Assembly: GCA_030626465.1 (NCBI GenBank)
Contig: DAOUOU010000035.1
Coordinates: forward strand, 1-18,384
Length of the DNA stretch: 18,384 bases
Source: Bacteroidales bacterium
GTDB taxonomy: Bacteria; Bacteroidota; Bacteroidia; Bacteroidales; UBA10428
Direction of reading: 5' to 3'
The notes under the pieces are model-generated. The model made no database searches, was not told where the DNA came from, and worked only from the letters and a program-made list of their open reading frames with translations. Of this stretch, positions 1 to 8,306 are shown in pieces (the first letter of the stretch is position 1; each line of letters begins with the position of its first letter). Position numbers and translations under genes: made by a program.

Positions 1-138
1 TCAGAGCTGATTGAGAAGAAGCTTTATTTCAGGCTTTCATTGATAGAAAAATTACGACTAATTATGCATAAAAGGATGTGTAACGCCTGTATCCGCTACG
101 AAAAACAGAGCATTTTTCTTATTTTTGATAAATACTAA
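1..138 (+). CDS. 3' end of a zf-HC2 anti-sigma-like protein (partial)
   Basis: The first reading frame is open from base 1 to a TAA at 136-138 and encodes about 45 residues. It begins SELIEKKLYFRLSLIEK and then shows MHKRMCNAC followed by IRYEKQS. This is the HxxxCxxC zinc-binding motif of the ZAS/zf-HC2 anti-sigma fold, and the surrounding residues resemble the very short zf-HC2 proteins that follow ECF sigma genes in Bacteroidota. The 5' end, and presumably the cognate sigma gene, lie upstream of the window. It ends 12 bases before the PUL regulator. The motif is directly visible; the anti-sigma role is inferred from the family. Confidence 0.7.
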   Translation, partial: SELIEKKLYFRLSLIEKLRLIMHKRMCNACIRYEKQSIFLIFDKY

Positions 139-150
139 CTCAATGTAAGC

Positions 151-3081
151 ATGCATGCACTCAGAACAGGTATATCCCTTCTATTGATTATTCTGTATTC
201 TGAGATACTTCCCGGACAAATAAAGAGCATCGGCATACCACTTATCAATAATTATTCATCAATGGATTATGGTGCCGGGACCCAAAACTGGAGCATTGCA
301 CAAGATAGACAGGGAATTATGTATTTTGGCAACAACGATGGTCTTCTCTCCTTTGATGGAAGTGTATGGGAGGTCCATCAAATGCCGAATAAATCAATTG
401 TAAGGAGTGTCTTCATCGATTCTCTTAGCAGAATTTTTGTAGGGGCTTATAATGAATTCGGTTACTTTCAACCGGATTGTAGTCATGGTAAGTTAAAGTA
501 TATTTCACTTTCACGTTCACTCCCCGACTCGATGGATGATTTTGGAGAAATCTGGCGAATCGTTTTTTCACAGGGTAGTCTTTATTTCCAGTCGTTTACA
601 CACATTTTTCGTATTGATCAGGACTCTATTGAACTAATCATGCGTCATACCGGCTTGCAGTATTTGTTTTCAGTAAATCAGAAGTTGTATCTGAATATTG
701 AGGATAAGGGTTTTGGGACAATTAATGAAACAAACGAATTTCATTTGCTGGAGAATGGATCTTTCTTTCAGGACAAATTAGTTAAAACATGCTTTGAGAT
801 TGATAATATTCTTTATGTTGGAACAGAAGGAGCAGGAATTTACAGCATGCAAAACTATCCTGCCAGTTGGAATTCGGATATTGGAGATTTGGTCGAACAG
901 GCACAACTCTACTCTGCAATTAAACTGAATAAGAACTATCTCTCGTTTGGAACAATCACTTCGGGGCTTATAATTACTGACAAGAATGGTACAGTAGTAC
1001 AACAATTAAATATTGATAAAGGAATTCAAAACAACTCAATCCTTTCTATCTTTTCTGACAAGGAAGGTAACTTATGGCTTGGCCTGGATAACGGAATCGA
1101 TTATGTTTATATTACCTCCCCTCTTTCCTCTATTAATCCAAAAGCCATACTGGGAGCATGTTACTACTCCCTGGAAGAAAATGGAATTTTATACCTGGGC
1201 ACCAACCAGGGCTTGTATTTGACTGATTGGAACCGTTTTAAATCAAATACACTGGAACCAAATAATCTTGCCTTCCAAAAAATCCTGACCGGTCAGGTAT
1301 GGAAAATTCAGAAACTACGGAACAACCTGGTTGTCGGGCATAATGAGGGTACCTTCTTAATCGAAGGCAATTCTGTATCAAAGATAGCAGACATAGATGG
1401 AGGTTGGCAATATCATCTATGGCCTGGTGACAGTACCAGGATGATTGCAAGTACATTTCATGGCCTGGTATTATTTGGCCTTCAGAATGGACGCTGGAAA
1501 TTTATTAAACAATACGATGGGTTTGAAGAATCTTGCCCCGAATTTGAAATTGATCAGGATGGATTGATTTGGCTATGCCACAGGCATAAAGGTGTATTTC
1601 AGCTGAGAATGAGCCCGGATTTACGTTCGATTGAAGCTGTCGAGTTTTTTGACACTACGCGGGGACTACCTTCTAACTATATGAATGTACTTTTCAGATT
1701 TGAAGATGAAATTTATATTTCAAACAATCATTCGGTGTATGCATACAATACACAACAAAATCTTTTTCAGAGGCATGAAGAAATGACCAATCTTTTTAAA
1801 AACAGGAATGTTTCAAAAGTTTATCCTGATAAGAGCAGGAATTACTGGTACTTTCATGAACGGGGAATATCGGTACTTCGTTCGAATTTTGATGGTACAT
1901 ACCTTAATCACGACCTGCCTTATTTTGATGCGGAAAGGCTCTTTATCAAAAATTATCAGCATCTTCTACCACTGAGCTATACCGATATAATCATAAGCTC
2001 CCGCAACGGATATATTCATTTCAACCCCACCCTTTCAGCCAATGTAAGCAAACAATTCTCTGTTTTTATCCGCACGGTGGAGAGTTCCGGTGGAATAGAA
2101 TACTATGGCGACAACAAATGTATTGCAACGCCAGACTTTTCTGATAAAGAACCACACGAGATCCCTTTCAAGAACAATTCCATCATCGTACGAGTCGGTA
2201 CCGATTATTTCAGGAATTTGCAGGCAGTTCAGTATCAGTACTGGCTTGAAGGATGGCATGCCGGATGGAGCAGCTGGACAACCGAATCAACAAAATCCTA
2301 TTCTAATTTACATGAAGGAAGTTACATTCTTCATGTACGGGGGCGCAATGAATTTAAACGATATACCGAAGAATCAATCTTTATATTTGACATTACTCCT
2401 CCATGGTACAGAGGATCATGGGCAATTTTCTCGTATACAATTTTGTCTGTCTTATTTCTGATACTTATTATTTATCTGGTTGTGAAAAAAATTGAAAAGG
2501 AAAAAGAAATTTTGCACCAAAAGCAAAAGGAAGAGATGGACCGAAAGCATAAGCAGTACGAGCAGGATACTATCATTACAGAGCAGGAAATTGTAAAACT
2601 TCGGAATGAAAAACTGAAAATTGAGAATGAACGTAACCAGGCTGAACTGGAAAACAAATCGACGGAATTGGCGGCAATTATCATGCAGGCCAACTATAAA
2701 AACGATTTATTCAATCGCATTAAGCATAAGCTTACCAAAGTTTGCCATAAAATGCTCCACATGGAATCAAAAAAGGAAGTTGAAAATGTGATATCATCTA
2801 TTGAAAAGGAGCTCGATCAGAAGGAAGACTGGAATAGGTTTGAAGTACACTTCGACCAGGTTCACGAAGATTTCATACATCGCTTGCGAAAACAATACCC
2901 CGAACTATCACCGAAAGATTTAAAACTCGCTGCCTACCTCAGAATGAATCTCGTAACGAAAGAAATAGCCCCACTCTTAAACCTTTCCATGCGTGGTATT
3001 GAAACAGGTAGATATCGATTACGGAAAAAACTAGGTCTGGGGCGAAGTGATAATTTAACGGATATTCTACTTAGTATTTAA
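151..3081 (+). CDS. Membrane-spanning PUL regulator: beta-propeller / Y_Y_Y sensor with LuxR-type HTH
   Basis: A 976-residue protein with an N-terminal signal/anchor segment (residues about 1-24). A long periplasmic region of two-component-regulator-type propeller repeats follows (about 30-660; motifs such as NNDGLLSFDG and DKEGNLWLGLDNGI). Next come a Y_Y_Y domain (about 674-740, YQYWLEGWHAGWSSW), one TM helix (about 755-780), a Lys/Glu-rich coiled coil (about 780-850) and a C-terminal helix-turn-helix (about 919-965, LSPKDLKLAAYLRMNLVTKE then GIETGRYRLRKKLGL). The ectodomain matches hybrid two-component systems (HTCS) of Bacteroidota PULs. No histidine kinase, ATPase or receiver domain is present, so it looks like a one-component, membrane-tethered transcription factor. 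The likely ligand is a PUL-derived oligosaccharide in the periplasm, and the likely target is the susC promoter 350 bp downstream. The start is chosen because it gives a good signal segment. A TAnnTTTG-like TATTTTTG lies at 120-127 but without a clear -33 box. Confidence 0.88.
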   Translation: MHALRTGISLLLIILYSEILPGQIKSIGIPLINNYSSMDYGAGTQNWSIAQDRQGIMYFGNNDGLLSFDGSVWEVHQMPNKSIVRSVFIDSLSRIFVGAYNEFGYFQPDCSHGKLKYISLSRSLPDSMDDFGEIWRIVFSQGSLYFQSFTHIFRIDQDSIELIMRHTGLQYLFSVNQKLYLNIEDKGFGTINETNEFHLLENGSFFQDKLVKTCFEIDNILYVGTEGAGIYSMQNYPASWNSDIGDLVEQAQLYSAIKLNKNYLSFGTITSGLIITDKNGTVVQQLNIDKGIQNNSILSIFSDKEGNLWLGLDNGIDYVYITSPLSSINPKAILGACYYSLEENGILYLGTNQGLYLTDWNRFKSNTLEPNNLAFQKILTGQVWKIQKLRNNLVVGHNEGTFLIEGNSVSKIADIDGGWQYHLWPGDSTRMIASTFHGLVLFGLQNGRWKFIKQYDGFEESCPEFEIDQDGLIWLCHRHKGVFQLRMSPDLRSIEAVEFFDTTRGLPSNYMNVLFRFEDEIYISNNHSVYAYNTQQNLFQRHEEMTNLFKNRNVSKVYPDKSRNYWYFHERGISVLRSNFDGTYLNHDLPYFDAERLFIKNYQHLLPLSYTDIIISSRNGYIHFNPTLSANVSKQFSVFIRTVESSGGIEYYGDNKCIATPDFSDKEPHEIPFKNNSIIVRVGTDYFRNLQAVQYQYWLEGWHAGWSSWTTESTKSYSNLHEGSYILHVRGRNEFKRYTEESIFIFDITPPWYRGSWAIFSYTILSVLFLILIIYLVVKKIEKEKEILHQKQKEEMDRKHKQYEQDTIITEQEIVKLRNEKLKIENERNQAELENKSTELAAIIMQANYKNDLFNRIKHKLTKVCHKMLHMESKKEVENVISSIEKELDQKEDWNRFEVHFDQVHEDFIHRLRKQYPELSPKDLKLAAYLRMNLVTKEIAPLLNLSMRGIETGRYRLRKKLGLGRSDNLTDILLSI

Positions 3082-3181
3082 GGTTTGCCCGATCTCCCCC
3101 CTCCACATACATTTCTTGTAGCTGCTTTATTGTTCCATTCCTGATCCTGAAAAAAAAATTCTAGTTTCAACAGAAATTTAT

Positions 3182-3317
3182 CTCGTCAAAATTATAATTT
3201 CCGATTTTCTATATGACGTATTTAAAAAACGAAATTTTGACGAGTAATTTCTATTTATCATAATCATAACCACCTCTTTTTATGTATTATGACGAAATCA
3301 AAACGTATATATGACGA
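3182..3317. promoter_or_regulatory. Cluster of TGACGA motifs upstream of susC (putative regulator operators)
   Basis: The 350-bp gap between the regulator and susC holds a perfect 12-bp inverted repeat, CTCGTCAAAATT (3182-3193) and AATTTTGACGAG (3233-3244). It also has direct TGACGA copies at 3290-3295 and 3312-3317 and a related TGACGT at 3214-3219. The last two copies start 22 bp apart, about two helical turns, and both sit in the context (A/T)TATGACGAA. They lie just upstream of the predicted susC promoter, roughly 60 and 82 bp before the inferred transcription start, a usual place for an activator. Binding by the regulator encoded at 151-3081 is inferred from proximity. The rest of the gap is AT-rich and holds no gene. 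Confidence 0.5.
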
Positions 3318-3338
3318 ATTTTAAGCGAATGCAATTAA

Positions 3339-3370
3339 TTGATTTGAAGTATTTTTTAGTTGTAATTTTG
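3339..3370 (+). promoter_or_regulatory. Predicted primary-sigma promoter of the susC operon
   Basis: TAATTTTG at 3363-3370 is an exact match to the Bacteroidota -7 consensus TAnnTTTG. A TTG at 3339-3341 lies 21 bases upstream, and a full TTTG at 3343-3346 lies 16 bases upstream; either could serve as the -33 element. The implied transcription start is near 3375, giving a 5' leader of about 58 nt before the susC ATG at 3433. The TGACGA sites lie immediately upstream. Confidence 0.55.
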
Positions 3371-3432
3371 CAATATGAAATTTCGCAATAATATGTGAAA
3401 AAATAATGACATAACCCTAACAATAACTTCGA

Positions 3433-6400
3433 ATGAAAAAATTCCTACTCCTTTTTTATTTTTTTATTGTTTCTGTATTCCTCAATGCCCAGGAACGCAT
3501 AATAACAGGATCTGTTATTGACTCAGAAACAAGTGAGCCACTCCCCGGTGTAAACATTTCGATTCAGGGAACTTCTAGTGGCACAATTACTGATATCGAG
3601 GGGAAATTCAGCCTGACGGTTGATAATCCCGAAGCTGTATTGATTTTTTCCTACATCGGCTTTTTGACCGAAACCTATCCTTTACAAGGTACAACAAGTG
3701 TTGAAATGTTACTGATTCCAGAGATTATGTCGTTCGATGAACTTGTTGTGGTCGGATACGGTATAAAGAAAAAAAGTCTTGTTACCGGTGCCATTGCTAA
3801 GGTAGATAATGAAGAAATTGTCTCTACGGCACCAACACGTGTTGAACAGGCCTTGCAGGGCAAAACTGCTGGTGTTACCATTATGCAGAATTCAGGAGCG
3901 CCAGGTTCTTCATTAACGGTTAGAGTTCGTGGGACAGGCAGTAACTTTAATTCTGAGCCCTTATACATTGTTGATGGAATGCGCGTAGCCAATATCGACT
4001 TCATTGATCCAAACGATATTGAATCGATAGAAGTCCTTAAAGATGCAGCTTCCTCTGCTATTTACGGAGCTGAAGGTGCAAATGGTGTAGTGATGATTAC
4101 CACCCGCAAGGGAGAATCGGGGAAAAGTTCTGTAAACTATGAATTTTATTATGGTATTCAGGAAGTGGCAAATCCATTGGAGATGATGAATGCTTATGAA
4201 TATTCAAGTTATAAACGCGAGGCAATTGCATATGAAACAGAACAAAACTTACGACGACGTTATGGAGATATTGTCACTGATGATCTCATAGAATTTCATG
4301 TAAACAATCAACTTGCCTTCTATAAAATTCCGCATCCCGATTCGCTTACTAATCCCCAGGGAACAGCCTGGATAAATAATTTGTTTCAAAGAGCACCCCA
4401 GTCCAAACATCACCTTTCTTTTAATGGAGGAAATGAAAATACAACTTACCAGGCATCATTTTCCTATTTCTCACAGGATGGGATTATCGGTGGCGATAAA
4501 TCTAATTTTAAAAGGTATACCGCCCGGCTTAATTCACAGCATAAGCTAAAACCCTGGCTTGATGCCGGAACAAACATTGCTTTTACACATCTTAAACGAA
4601 ATCTGATAAACGAAAACCAGGAGTATGGTGGTTTGGTAAGTAATAGTATTTTCCTCGACCCCACTACTCCTGAATACTATTCCGGCATCGATGACATTCC
4701 GGAGGAAATATTGAATACAATGATCTATCAGCTTTTTGACGGCGATTCCATGCGTGTTGTGAACTCAACAGTACTTCAGGATGAAAAGGGCTATTTTGGA
4801 GTATCCAGCTTTGTAAAGAATGAAATCCGAAATCCAACTGCCCAATTGCATAATACGCATACCACTTACGCACAGGATCGACTCCTGGCAGGTGGTTATT
4901 TTAATATCAATCCACTCAAAGGTTTACAGATCCACTCACAGCTCGATTTTGACCTGATCTATGGGAAATACCACGCCTGGTATCCGGCAACCCTCTGGAA
5001 TGTTGATGTGTACGATCGGGTTAGCAGTGTGATTGAGAACATAGAGAAAAATTTTATCTGGCAATGGGAGAACTATGTTACGTATTCAAATCAGATCAAA
5101 AAGCACAATTTCACACTCCTTGTAGGTACAACAGTGCGTGAAGCGAGAAACTCCTTTGTAGGTGCTTATGGTCAGTTCATGCAATCAGAATCCGATGATT
5201 TTGCACATGTAAGTTCTACCCTAAGCGATACAGTAGTACGGGCAGCGAGTGGCATGACCAATCCCCCTGACCGGTTGATCTCCTATTTCGGACGGGCATC
5301 TTACAATTATGCTGAAAAATACTTACTCGAATTCATCATCAGGCGTGATGGTTCCTCTAGATTTACCGAGGCCAATCGTTTTGGTACATTCCCTTCGATT
5401 TCCGGGGGATGGATTGTTTCCAGAGAAGATTTCTGGCCGTTTTCCATAGTAAACTATTTTAAGCTAAGGGGAAGCTGGGGCCAAAATGGAAGTTTATCCA
5501 ACCTTCGTAATCATGGTTACTTATCCACAATCTCTATTGCTATCGGTGCTGCTGATGGTCAATACACACCCATATATATGCTTGATGCAAATGGAAACAT
5601 GATAACAGGTGCACAACCTACTGCACTAAGCAATATTGATATGATATGGGAAACCAGTGAGCAGACCGATATCGGGTTTGACCTGGGTATGCTACAGAAC
5701 CAGCTAAGCTTTAGCTTCGACTATTACATAAAGAAAACCATAGATCAGTTGGTTACATCGGGTACTCCGGCATATGTAGGTGGAAATCCACCATTCCGCA
5801 ATCTCGGTAGTATCGATAACAGTGGCATAGAACTGGAGGTTTCTTATAAAAAGTTATTCAACGAGCTTCAGCTTACTATTGCTGCAAATGCTGCCTACCT
5901 GAAAAACGAAGTTGATTTTATCGGTAAAGAAGGCGGAGAATTATTAGGTGCATCCATAACAGGTCAGACCATTACAAAATTCACACCTGGCTATCCTGCC
6001 TGGTATATTTATGGTTATAAGACCAATGGAATTTTTCAGAATTGGGAAGAAATCGATAATTATACAAATGAGGAGGGTGAGCTTTTGCAACTCGATGCAA
6101 TGCCTGGTGATTTACGACTGGTTGACACCGATGCAGATGGAGATATTGATCAGGATGATCGCACCTACCTGGGATCTCCCTGGCCCGACTGGACCTTCGG
6201 TTTTACAACTAACCTTGGTTACAAAGGATTTGATTTCACTATGTTCTGGAGTGCTTCTCTGGGGAACGAACTATACAACGGCTATCATCGCAGAGATCTG
6301 AGCAATGCTAACCTGCCCCGTGAGTTTTATGCCGAACGCTGGATCCCGGATAATCCAACAAATGATATGTTCAGGGCGACTTATAACAAGGGCGATAACC

Positions 6401-6684
6401 TGGGTATACTTGATTTTTATGTTGAGGATGCTTCATGGCTAAAGCTCAGAACGCTTAGTTTGGGCTATTCTCTTCCTGCAAGGCTCTTTAACAAGATCCC
6501 TATAGAACATTTGCGAATATTCCTTTCAGCTCAGAATGTTCTCACCTTCACAAAATATTCCGGAATGGATCCTGAAGTTGGTAATACCGACAACACCCAA
6601 ACTTTATCGAACAGTATTGGTGTTGACAGGGGATTTTATCCTTCGGCAAGGCTTTGGATGGCTGGAATTAATGTAAGCTTTTAG
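3433..6684 (+). CDS. SusC-family TonB-dependent outer-membrane glycan transporter
   Basis: A 1083-residue protein. It has a Sec signal peptide (MKKFLLLFYFF..., cleaved near NAQ at residues 18-20) and an N-terminal carboxypeptidase-regulatory-like domain (about 23-96, GSVIDSETSEPLPGVNISIQ). A TonB-box-like segment FDELVVVGYG follows (101-110), then the plug domain (about 115-230, with PLYIVDGMRV and IESIEVLKDAASSAIYG) and a beta-barrel running to the terminal aromatic GINVSF. A DTDADGDIDQDDR segment near residue 898 is typical of the family's extracellular loops. It imports oligosaccharides across the outer membrane, powered by TonB, with the SusD lipoprotein as lid; that gene follows after 18 bp. 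It is the first gene of the degradative operon. Substrate cannot be read from the sequence; the neighbouring enzymes suggest xylo-oligosaccharides. Confidence 0.96.
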   Translation: MKKFLLLFYFFIVSVFLNAQERIITGSVIDSETSEPLPGVNISIQGTSSGTITDIEGKFSLTVDNPEAVLIFSYIGFLTETYPLQGTTSVEMLLIPEIMSFDELVVVGYGIKKKSLVTGAIAKVDNEEIVSTAPTRVEQALQGKTAGVTIMQNSGAPGSSLTVRVRGTGSNFNSEPLYIVDGMRVANIDFIDPNDIESIEVLKDAASSAIYGAEGANGVVMITTRKGESGKSSVNYEFYYGIQEVANPLEMMNAYEYSSYKREAIAYETEQNLRRRYGDIVTDDLIEFHVNNQLAFYKIPHPDSLTNPQGTAWINNLFQRAPQSKHHLSFNGGNENTTYQASFSYFSQDGIIGGDKSNFKRYTARLNSQHKLKPWLDAGTNIAFTHLKRNLINENQEYGGLVSNSIFLDPTTPEYYSGIDDIPEEILNTMIYQLFDGDSMRVVNSTVLQDEKGYFGVSSFVKNEIRNPTAQLHNTHTTYAQDRLLAGGYFNINPLKGLQIHSQLDFDLIYGKYHAWYPATLWNVDVYDRVSSVIENIEKNFIWQWENYVTYSNQIKKHNFTLLVGTTVREARNSFVGAYGQFMQSESDDFAHVSSTLSDTVVRAASGMTNPPDRLISYFGRASYNYAEKYLLEFIIRRDGSSRFTEANRFGTFPSISGGWIVSREDFWPFSIVNYFKLRGSWGQNGSLSNLRNHGYLSTISIAIGAADGQYTPIYMLDANGNMITGAQPTALSNIDMIWETSEQTDIGFDLGMLQNQLSFSFDYYIKKTIDQLVTSGTPAYVGGNPPFRNLGSIDNSGIELEVSYKKLFNELQLTIAANAAYLKNEVDFIGKEGGELLGASITGQTITKFTPGYPAWYIYGYKTNGIFQNWEEIDNYTNEEGELLQLDAMPGDLRLVDTDADGDIDQDDRTYLGSPWPDWTFGFTTNLGYKGFDFTMFWSASLGNELYNGYHRRDLSNANLPREFYAERWIPDNPTNDMFRATYNKGDNLGILDFYVEDASWLKLRTLSLGYSLPARLFNKIPIEHLRIFLSAQNVLTFTKYSGMDPEVGNTDNTQTLSNSIGVDRGFYPSARLWMAGINVSF

Positions 6685-6702
6685 TTAAGAAAAAATAAAC
6701 CT

Positions 6703-8283
6703 ATGAAATCGATACAAATTAATACAATCTTAATAATCATTCTTACAGCAATTACAATAAGTTGTAGTAAGGAATGGCTTGAAACTGAGCCCCAGGGTGT
6801 TTATCTGGAAGGTAATTTTTATCAGAACGATGAACAGGTATTACAGGGCCTGGCAGCCGCCTATGCTCACTTACGTATCCAAATGTTAAACGAATCGCAA
6901 TTTGGACAGGATTATTGCTCGGCTAACTTTTTGCTTAACATGCCCAGTGACGAAGCAAATGTTGGCGGACAGTTTCTGGGCGACTGGATTACCCTGGAAG
7001 AAGTAGGCCATTTCACACTTACAAGTGAAAACAGGCCGATATACTACCGATGGTTTTCAGATTTCAATGGAATTAACCGATGCAACCTTGTCATTAATAA
7101 TCCTGAATATGAATCGGAGATCCTTACCATCATGCAGGGTGAAGCCCGCTTTTTGAGAGCATACTATTATTTTGAACTCGTTCGAATGTTTGGACCGGTT
7201 CCACTGATTACTTCGACCTTAGCACCCACGGAATACGAACAAACGAATTCATCCTTGGAAGAATTGTTTAATCAGATGGAAGAAGATCTGCTCATGGCGA
7301 TAGAAGTATTGCCCCGAAAATCGGAGTGGGAATATGCCAGCAGAAACCGTGCATCCATTGGAGCAGCACAGGCACTTCTTGGCAAAGTGTATTTATTTAT
7401 GGCTTCCCCTTATTACAATTTCGGAAGTGAATATTACAATGAAGCAGCAGAAATACTTGAAGATTTAATTGCCTTAGGGGAGTATGAACTTGAGCCCAGC
7501 TATGGTGACATCTGGACCCTTTCTCATGAACATGGTATTGAATCTATATTTGAAATTGAATTTTCCTCAGTCAGTAACCGGGAAGGATGGTGGAATGGTC
7601 TTCAGGCATCGGGAAGTGTCGATTGCCAAATGTCTGGCCCCAGACTTAACTTACCATCAACAGTATATGCTTCTGGGTGGGGCTTTTGCATACCCAGCCA
7701 GAGCCTTATCAATGCCTATACTGCCGCAGGCGACTCGGCCCGAAGATCTTCGACTTGCCTGTTTGTAAGTGAGATACAGGAATCAGGCGGAACTGTTACT
7801 GACTTCCCTCAAACATTTGCAAATGCATACAACAAAAAGCATACAACCCGACTGTCAGAACAATCGGCCGATAATGCACGCTGGGGCTGGCCTGTAAACG
7901 AAAGAATTCTTCGCTATGCCGATGTGTTGCTTATGGCAGCAGAAGTCCACAACAGAAAGAATAGTCCCGATGATAGCAAAGCGCTCGAGTATGTAAATCA
8001 AGTCAGGGAGCGTGCTAAACTCGATCCGGTTTCATTTACAGGAAATGAGCTCTTTACTGCAATTCAAAACGAACGCCGGCTTGAGTTGGCCCTTGAGGGA
8101 CATCGATTCCACGACCTGGTTCGATGGGGAATTGCAGCTGAAACCATTAATGCTTACCGTGAATCAGATAATCTTCAAACTGTTCTATCTATTTTTATTA
8201 AAGGAAAACATGAGGTATTCCCTATTCCTGCAATAGAAATTGTAAACTCAGGTTTTCAGTTGAATCAGAATCCAAATTATTAG
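6703..8283 (+). CDS. SusD-family surface glycan-binding lipoprotein
   Basis: A 526-residue lipoprotein with signal peptide and lipobox ending at Cys21 (ITISC), followed by SKEWLETEPQGVY, a typical SusD N-terminus. Family landmarks are GEARFLRAYYYFELVRMFGPVPL (about 146-168), the helical segment around ASIGAAQALLGKVYLFMAS, RYADVLLMAAEVHNR, and the C-terminal block NERRLELALEGHRFHDLVRWG through FPIPAIEIVNSGFQLNQNPNY. It sits on the cell surface as the hinged lid of the SusC transporter and binds the incoming glycan. The gene lies 18 bp after susC and 23 bp before the next gene, so it is surely cotranscribed. Aromatic platform residues cannot be assigned without a structure. Confidence 0.95.
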   Translation: MKSIQINTILIIILTAITISCSKEWLETEPQGVYLEGNFYQNDEQVLQGLAAAYAHLRIQMLNESQFGQDYCSANFLLNMPSDEANVGGQFLGDWITLEEVGHFTLTSENRPIYYRWFSDFNGINRCNLVINNPEYESEILTIMQGEARFLRAYYYFELVRMFGPVPLITSTLAPTEYEQTNSSLEELFNQMEEDLLMAIEVLPRKSEWEYASRNRASIGAAQALLGKVYLFMASPYYNFGSEYYNEAAEILEDLIALGEYELEPSYGDIWTLSHEHGIESIFEIEFSSVSNREGWWNGLQASGSVDCQMSGPRLNLPSTVYASGWGFCIPSQSLINAYTAAGDSARRSSTCLFVSEIQESGGTVTDFPQTFANAYNKKHTTRLSEQSADNARWGWPVNERILRYADVLLMAAEVHNRKNSPDDSKALEYVNQVRERAKLDPVSFTGNELFTAIQNERRLELALEGHRFHDLVRWGIAAETINAYRESDNLQTVLSIFIKGKHEVFPIPAIEIVNSGFQLNQNPNY

Positions 8284-8306
8284 AGTTCTAACTAAAATAT
8301 ACTATT

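Noticed and set aside
120..127. TATTTTTG as a promoter -7 box for the regulator gene
   Set aside because: It matches TAnnTTTG, but there is no TTG-type -33 element at the right distance and it lies inside the preceding gene; too weak to call.
3675..4004. Antisense reading frame within susC
   Set aside because: No recognisable domain and no leader; explained as a shadow of the coding strand.
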